Origin: Acidobacteriota bacterium
Lineage (GTDB): Bacteria > Acidobacteriota > Vicinamibacteria > Vicinamibacterales > SCN-69-37
Assembly (NCBI GenBank): GCA_947467605.1
Contig: CANIII010000021.1
Span: 1-64,000, forward strand
DNA: 64,000 nt
Direction of reading: 5' to 3'
The notes beneath the pieces are model-generated. The model ran no database searches. It saw only the letters and a list, made by a program, of their open reading frames with translations, and was not told where the DNA came from. A program made the translations under genes and the position numbers. Every line of letters starts with the position of its first letter. Positions within the stretch are counted from its first letter, which is position 1. This document shows, piece after piece, positions 59,697 to 64,000 of this stretch.

Positions 59697-62600
59697 TTAG
59701 CCTCGCATCAATATGTCTACGAACTGTCTGGCAGCCAACCCTCGGTCCAGTTCGGGCACCAACGGAAAGCCTTCAAGAATTCGTGCAAACGTGTCGCGAT
59801 CAACGCCGTATTCACGGGCGACCAGCGCCTGGAGCAGAGACGATGTCTTCGTGGCGGTCCGCCCGGATGCGAGCCGGCCGCTCAGTCGCGCAATCTGCCG
59901 TTGCGTCGCCGATCCCGTCCATGGCGGCACAGGCAAACTCTCAACCAGACTCGTCGTCAGATGGCCACCCATCAGCATGCGCACGATGGCGTTCAGCACG
60001 TAAGAGTTGAAACAGGCGCAGAGGAACTGCTGCCGCTCGAGATCAAGGGGAGTCTTGATACAGAAGAGCGTGTGCGTGGTGACAACATCGGCGGGGACGA
60101 TAGCGGCGATGAGCGATTGGCGATTGGAGACCGCAGACACATCGCGATAGGCGAGGCGCGCGCGTTCGAACGCGCGGTTGGGTAGCACTGCGACTGCGGC
60201 GGCAGTCGTGATGCGAAATCGTGGCGCCTGGGTATCCGTGACGAATGGTTGGATGTGCTTACCCTCAATCACGGCGAGGCCTCGCTCGCCGAATGATCCG
60301 CGATCTTCAGTGACGTTCAACTCACGGCCAAACTCCACGTGCCAGCCATTCGCACTGCCAAGTGCGGGCCAGCGCGGGCTCATCGCGTCGAGCAACGCCA
60401 GATCACTGGCGCCGCGAAGATCCGGAATGCGTCGCAGCGCCCCGCCCGCGCCCGACAACGTACCGCGGCTCACGCGCACCGATCTGGTCAACCGACCTTC
60501 GTCGTCGACCAGCTGCTCAAGCTCGGCGGCGCTCGTGACGCCACTGAACATCGGCAGTTCTTCGGTGCGGCCGCCGGGGCTGGTCACCACCGCGACGAAC
60601 CTGAGCCCGCGATGCACCGGGAAGATCGCACCGGCGTTGTCGAGGCCAATGAGCGTGGTCGTTCGGCACTGATCGAGGAGTCGTGCTCTCAGCGCGGCCG
60701 CGCCGTCGTCTGACGCCAGGCCCCACGGCACCACGAGCCCCACCTGTCCGCCAGGTCGCGTGAGATCGAGTGCGCGCTCAAGAAATGGCTGATACAGGTT
60801 CACGTGGCCGCGACCGCACGCCGGGTAGAGACCCGACTCGCGGATGAAGCGCACGAGCTGTGCCGGCGCGCCCGGTTCGCCGTGATCCGCGCGCAACATT
60901 TCCCACGGTGGGTTGCCGATCACCGCATCGAAACCGGGGCCCGATCGCGATCGGCCGTCAATCGTCGCGAACACATCCGCAAACTCGAGCGGCCAATGAA
61001 AGAAGCGATGCGTCTCGGACTGACGTCGCGCCGTCGCGAGGTGTCGCGATAGCCTGCCGATCGGCAATGTGCGATCGTGGCGGATCAGGGCATCGATCGC
61101 AGCGCGGAGTTCGGGAGTCGTGGGCACCCCACTGGCGTCAGGAAACCAACGCCCGCACCAGAGATCAGACGCGAGCCGCCATCGCGACAATGCGGAGCTC
61201 TCGCGATTAATCTCGGACCAGAGCGCTTCCTTCTTCCTGACGATCTCTACGTTGTCGTCGGGCTCGGATGCCAGTGACACGAGCGGCGCCGCCAATCGCG
61301 ATGTCTCGAATTCCACCTGCGCATCAAAGAGCGGCATCGTCTGCACGCGGTGTCGATCAACGATGTGCCTGAGATCGTGTGGACGTGCGCCCACAAGGGC
61401 ATCGCCGGTGCGGAGACGGTGATCCAGAAAGCTCAGCGGCTTTCCGCTCGCCAGCGTGGCGAGCCAGAGCGACAATCGCGCGAGTTGCACAGCGACAGGA
61501 TTGCGATCGACACCATACAGGCACTGCTGCGCGACGAGACGACGGAAGTTGGCCTGCATCTCGGCATCGATCTCGTGCTCCGACAGCCGACCCTCGCGCA
61601 CAAGTGCGCGTTCGTACGCCGCGGCGAGATGTCGGCACGCGGCCACCAGAAACGCACCCGATCCCATCGCGGGGTCGACGACACGGAGAGTGAGGATGGC
61701 GTCGGCGGTGGCGTTGCGTGTCAGCGGACTCAAAGTGGCGCGGACGACGCACTCGGTCAGCGCGCGTGGCGTGTAGAACGTGCCGCTCTGTTTCCGATGC
61801 GGGTGTCCAAGGACGCGTTCATAGACGGCGCCCAGCTGCTCGACGCCGAGGTCCGGATACGCGATCGGATCTCGCCCGTGACGCGTGGGTCGCGACGATA
61901 GTTGCACGAGTGTGTGGGCGATGGCGTGATCCTCGCGTGCCGCCCGCGCGCCGCGCGAATGACGGCGGCGTCGCTCGAGCGAAGGGACGGCTGCCCGCGA
62001 GAACAGGTGACCGTTGAATGGGCGCACGTCGAGCGATGGTGTGCGACAGCCCACGCGCAGGAGCCGCGACACGGCGGCCAGGCCCGGCCAGAAGCCCGCG
62101 GCGCGCGGATTCGCGCGTGCGGCCTCACACATGGTGCCGATCGAGTACGCGGGTCCGTACAGCGGATGGCGCCAAGGCAGCAGATCGCGCGACTCGGCGA
62201 AGAGCAGGAACAGCACGCGATAGATGATCGCGAGCGGCTCATCGCCCGGGGGCAGCACATCGTCGAGGATCGTGAGGCTGTGAGCCACACCGCGCTGCAG
62301 GTCCTCGCGTACGGAATCCTGAAAACGCTCCGCGCGTGCAACGAGTTGCTCGATCGGCGCGGCGGCCTCTGCGGACGCGCGCTGGAATGTCGCAGCGCGA
62401 GTCAGCGCCCAGAATCGATCGAAGCTGTCAGCGTCAGCGACGGCATCGGGGAACGTGATGTCAACGACTCGACGAGACCAATGCCGCGCATCGAGGATCT
62501 GCAGATACGGTGGCGCGAGGATGAGGCACCAGGAGGCGTTGCACGCACGAGCGTGCGCGACGGCATCACGCCACATGGCCGGCGCTCGATGCGCCCACGG

Positions 62601-62921
62601 CACGACGAGTAAAGCGACGGCAGCGCCTGGGCGTCCTTCACTGGCGGCCTCCAGACGTGCAAGTCCGGCCCGGCTGGAGAATGTGACACCCGTCGCCCGA
62701 AACCCGAGCGTCGCCGCCAGTGGCATGGCGGCGATGTCAAACAGTGCTCTGATGCCGGTAGCCGGTCCGCAGGTGGTCGATACCGTGTGCCACCACTGCC
62801 TGAGTCGCCGACGGGTTCTCTCATCAGCGACGGCCATCGCTGGCATCTCGACGAGTAAGTGGTCCGCGAGATAACGACTGGGAAACAACGAGCCGCTGAT
62901 GCCCTGCAACGGTGCGCGCAT
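59697..62921 (-). CDS. Large adenine-specific DNA methyltransferase (Eco57I/DISARM DrmMI-like)
   Basis: 1074 residues. The methyltransferase core shows TFYTPRALTECVVRA (about 381-395), SAM motif I VVDPAMGSGAFLVAA (414-428), YGVDRNPVAVQLARLSLWL and catalytic NPPWEML (670-676), the N6-adenine type. The N-terminal 350 residues contain PFNGHLFSR, found in type IIG/DISARM-like enzymes, but no clear PD-(D/E)xK nuclease site was seen. The C-terminal part (GGHLTTSLVESLPVPPW) looks like a target-recognition domain. It starts 4 bases after the helicase stop. It is probably the modification component of a restriction or anti-phage system. Confidence 0.85.
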   Translation of the reverse strand: MRAPLQGISGSLFPSRYLADHLLVEMPAMAVADERTRRRLRQWWHTVSTTCGPATGIRALFDIAAMPLAATLGFRATGVTFSSRAGLARLEAASEGRPGAAVALLVVPWAHRAPAMWRDAVAHARACNASWCLILAPPYLQILDARHWSRRVVDITFPDAVADADSFDRFWALTRAATFQRASAEAAAPIEQLVARAERFQDSVREDLQRGVAHSLTILDDVLPPGDEPLAIIYRVLFLLFAESRDLLPWRHPLYGPAYSIGTMCEAARANPRAAGFWPGLAAVSRLLRVGCRTPSLDVRPFNGHLFSRAAVPSLERRRRHSRGARAAREDHAIAHTLVQLSSRPTRHGRDPIAYPDLGVEQLGAVYERVLGHPHRKQSGTFYTPRALTECVVRATLSPLTRNATADAILTLRVVDPAMGSGAFLVAACRHLAAAYERALVREGRLSEHEIDAEMQANFRRLVAQQCLYGVDRNPVAVQLARLSLWLATLASGKPLSFLDHRLRTGDALVGARPHDLRHIVDRHRVQTMPLFDAQVEFETSRLAAPLVSLASEPDDNVEIVRKKEALWSEINRESSALSRWRLASDLWCGRWFPDASGVPTTPELRAAIDALIRHDRTLPIGRLSRHLATARRQSETHRFFHWPLEFADVFATIDGRSRSGPGFDAVIGNPPWEMLRADHGEPGAPAQLVRFIRESGLYPACGRGHVNLYQPFLERALDLTRPGGQVGLVVPWGLASDDGAAALRARLLDQCRTTTLIGLDNAGAIFPVHRGLRFVAVVTSPGGRTEELPMFSGVTSAAELEQLVDDEGRLTRSVRVSRGTLSGAGGALRRIPDLRGASDLALLDAMSPRWPALGSANGWHVEFGRELNVTEDRGSFGERGLAVIEGKHIQPFVTDTQAPRFRITTAAAVAVLPNRAFERARLAYRDVSAVSNRQSLIAAIVPADVVTTHTLFCIKTPLDLERQQFLCACFNSYVLNAIVRMLMGGHLTTSLVESLPVPPWTGSATQRQIARLSGRLASGRTATKTSSLLQALVAREYGVDRDTFARILEGFPLVPELDRGLAARQFVDILMRG

Positions 62922-62925
62922 CGCA

Positions 62926-64000
62926 TCAGCCCTTCAGCAGTGGGCGCACGGAGTGAATCGCCAGCGGCGTGCGGATCCGTTGTGCGAGCTCGGTGATGCG
63001 AGCGTCTGCGTCGTGACGTGCGGCCGCCTCCGCGGAGGCATCGCGTGTTCGCCGCGTCACATCCGCGGCAGTCGCGGTTCCCGGCAAGGGCAGCTGTCGT
63101 CGATCGATCGCGTGGCCTTGCGCGTCGCGAGGATCGAGTCGCGCGAGTCGCTCGAGGAGCGCGCGCTCAATGTGCAGCGCGTGTCGTGCGCGCGTGAGGG
63201 CGATCCGCGTCACGCGTCGCGCCCGTGCGTGCAGCGCTAAACCGCCGGTCTCTGCCGAGTCTGTTGTCAGCATCGTCTCCTCGCCTCCGATGTCGTGCGA
63301 CAAGACGTCCGCGAGCACACCGTGATGCTGCTGTGGCCGACCGGATGGCATCGGCCCACGCCACGCGCGGGCGGCCAATCGGCGGCGCTCAACCATGACC
63401 GCGACCGCACGACCGCGACGACGCCAGCGCGTGTCGGTCGCCGCGAGCAGAGCGTCGGCCGACTCTCCCCGATGCTGGAGTCGGTCGCCGAACGCGCGGT
63501 CGCGCGCATCGTCGAGCACGAGTTCCGTCACATGGACATCGCGCGTCTGGCCCATCCGATCCACACGTCCGGCGCGCTGCTCGAGGCGAATCGGATTCCA
63601 CGGCCGGTCAAAATGAATGACCCATCGCGCGCGTTGATGCAGATTCAAGCCCTGCGAGACGACGTCGGTCGCGACGAGGGTTCGCGCGCGACCATCACGG
63701 AACGCGTCGAGCGCCGCATGGAGCTCGGCTGTCGACAAACGCCCGTGTGCAGCGACGACCGCGTTGCCGCGCTGCTGCAGCGCCGCGACGACGATGTCGA
63801 GCGAGTCGCGGAACTCGGTGAAGACAATGACGGGCTCGTGCGCGCGGGTCACAAGCGTCGTCAGGCGCGAGAGCTTGCGACTCACGCGCGCGGCGTTGAC
63901 GGCGGCCGTCTGAAGACGGCGCATCCACGATCGTTCGCGTTCCACCGCGAGGCCAATCGTCGCGGTCAACGCATCGTCATGTTCATGATCGGCATCGCCG
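62926..64000 (-). CDS. SNF2/superfamily II helicase, C-terminal part (5' end outside window)
   Basis: Open to the right window edge; about 357 codons are visible. The helicase C-terminal RecA-like domain shows VIVFTEFRDSLDIVVAALQQ, TLVATDVVSQGLNLHQRARW (motif V) and EQRAGRVDRMGQTRDVHV (motif VI with both arginine fingers). It is followed by an Arg-rich helical tail. The pattern is that of SNF2-like helicases found with large adenine methyltransferases, such as DrmD of class 1 DISARM. The ATPase half lies beyond the window. It is directly upstream of the methyltransferase in the same operon. Confidence 0.85.
   Translation of the reverse strand, partial: GDADHEHDDALTATIGLAVERERSWMRRLQTAAVNAARVSRKLSRLTTLVTRAHEPVIVFTEFRDSLDIVVAALQQRGNAVVAAHGRLSTAELHAALDAFRDGRARTLVATDVVSQGLNLHQRARWVIHFDRPWNPIRLEQRAGRVDRMGQTRDVHVTELVLDDARDRAFGDRLQHRGESADALLAATDTRWRRRGRAVAVMVERRRLAARAWRGPMPSGRPQQHHGVLADVLSHDIGGEETMLTTDSAETGGLALHARARRVTRIALTRARHALHIERALLERLARLDPRDAQGHAIDRRQLPLPGTATAADVTRRTRDASAEAAARHDADARITELAQRIRTPLAIHSVRPLLKG

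Overview
The window is GC-rich, gene-dense bacterial chromosome. Its protein families point to an Acidobacteriota genome, most likely of the Vicinamibacteria type. The main evidence is a VWFA-related acidobacterial surface protein, a DUF1800/DUF1501 pair, a PknB-like kinase with FlgO-like and TPR modules, large secreted M14 peptidases with Gly/Arg-rich linkers, and PD40 propellers. I found no rRNA, tRNA, CRISPR array, transposase or prophage. This assignment is inferred from gene content only.

Layout. 1-4300: the tail of an M14 peptidase, a DinB-like gene with an apparent one-base frameshift at its start, a family B DNA polymerase, a twin palindromic repeat, a YjbR-like protein and a small membrane protein. 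4360-13891 (+): a tightly packed run of N-acyl-D-amino-acid deacylase, FAD amino-acid oxidase, alpha/beta hydrolase, TetR regulator, pterin dehydratase, S51 peptidase, MerR regulator, M14 peptidase and an LIC_10091-like protein. 13982-19421 (-): an orphan microcompartment shell gene with a D-threonine-aldolase-family enzyme, preceded by an STT3-type oligosaccharyltransferase and a 5'-truncated DUF2723 glycosyltransferase. At about 19.45 kb the truncated DUF2723 gene meets a truncated VOC dioxygenase head to head. 20-30 kb: DUF1501/DUF1800, a GNAT, the VWFA-TPR protein and two PYROXD2-like flavoproteins. 30-38 kb (+): a GT87-PD40 fusion, a GcvT-like protein, an amino-acid permease and a heparinase II/III-like protein. 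38.4-39.05 kb: a toxin-antitoxin pair.

39.25-43.7 kb holds what I consider the most interesting unit: fatty-acyl-AMP ligase, NTE-like phospholipase with a cyclic-nucleotide-binding domain, and an ACP-PlsC fusion. The start and stop codons overlap, and a second, membrane-embedded patatin converges on the unit. Together they look like a self-contained acyl-chain recycling pathway for phospholipids. 45-53.6 kb carries a histidine phosphatase, a Ser/Thr kinase, a TPR-double-aspartyl-protease protein, a frameshifted SnoaL gene, a PanE-like reductase with an operator-like inverted repeat, an MFS exporter and a TauE/DUF1634 pair. 53.6-59 kb (-) is a molybdopterin oxidoreductase operon coupled to a GAF sensor protein. 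59-64 kb (-) is a defence-like cluster of SNF2-type helicase (cut by the window edge), a large adenine methyltransferase and a PIN toxin-antitoxin pair.

Most neighbouring genes overlap by 4 bp (ATGA or GTGA), so translational coupling is the rule. Convergent genes often sit 4-7 bp apart, and one pair overlaps by 165 bp. Several different palindromic hairpins occur between genes, and two lie inside signal-peptide coding regions.
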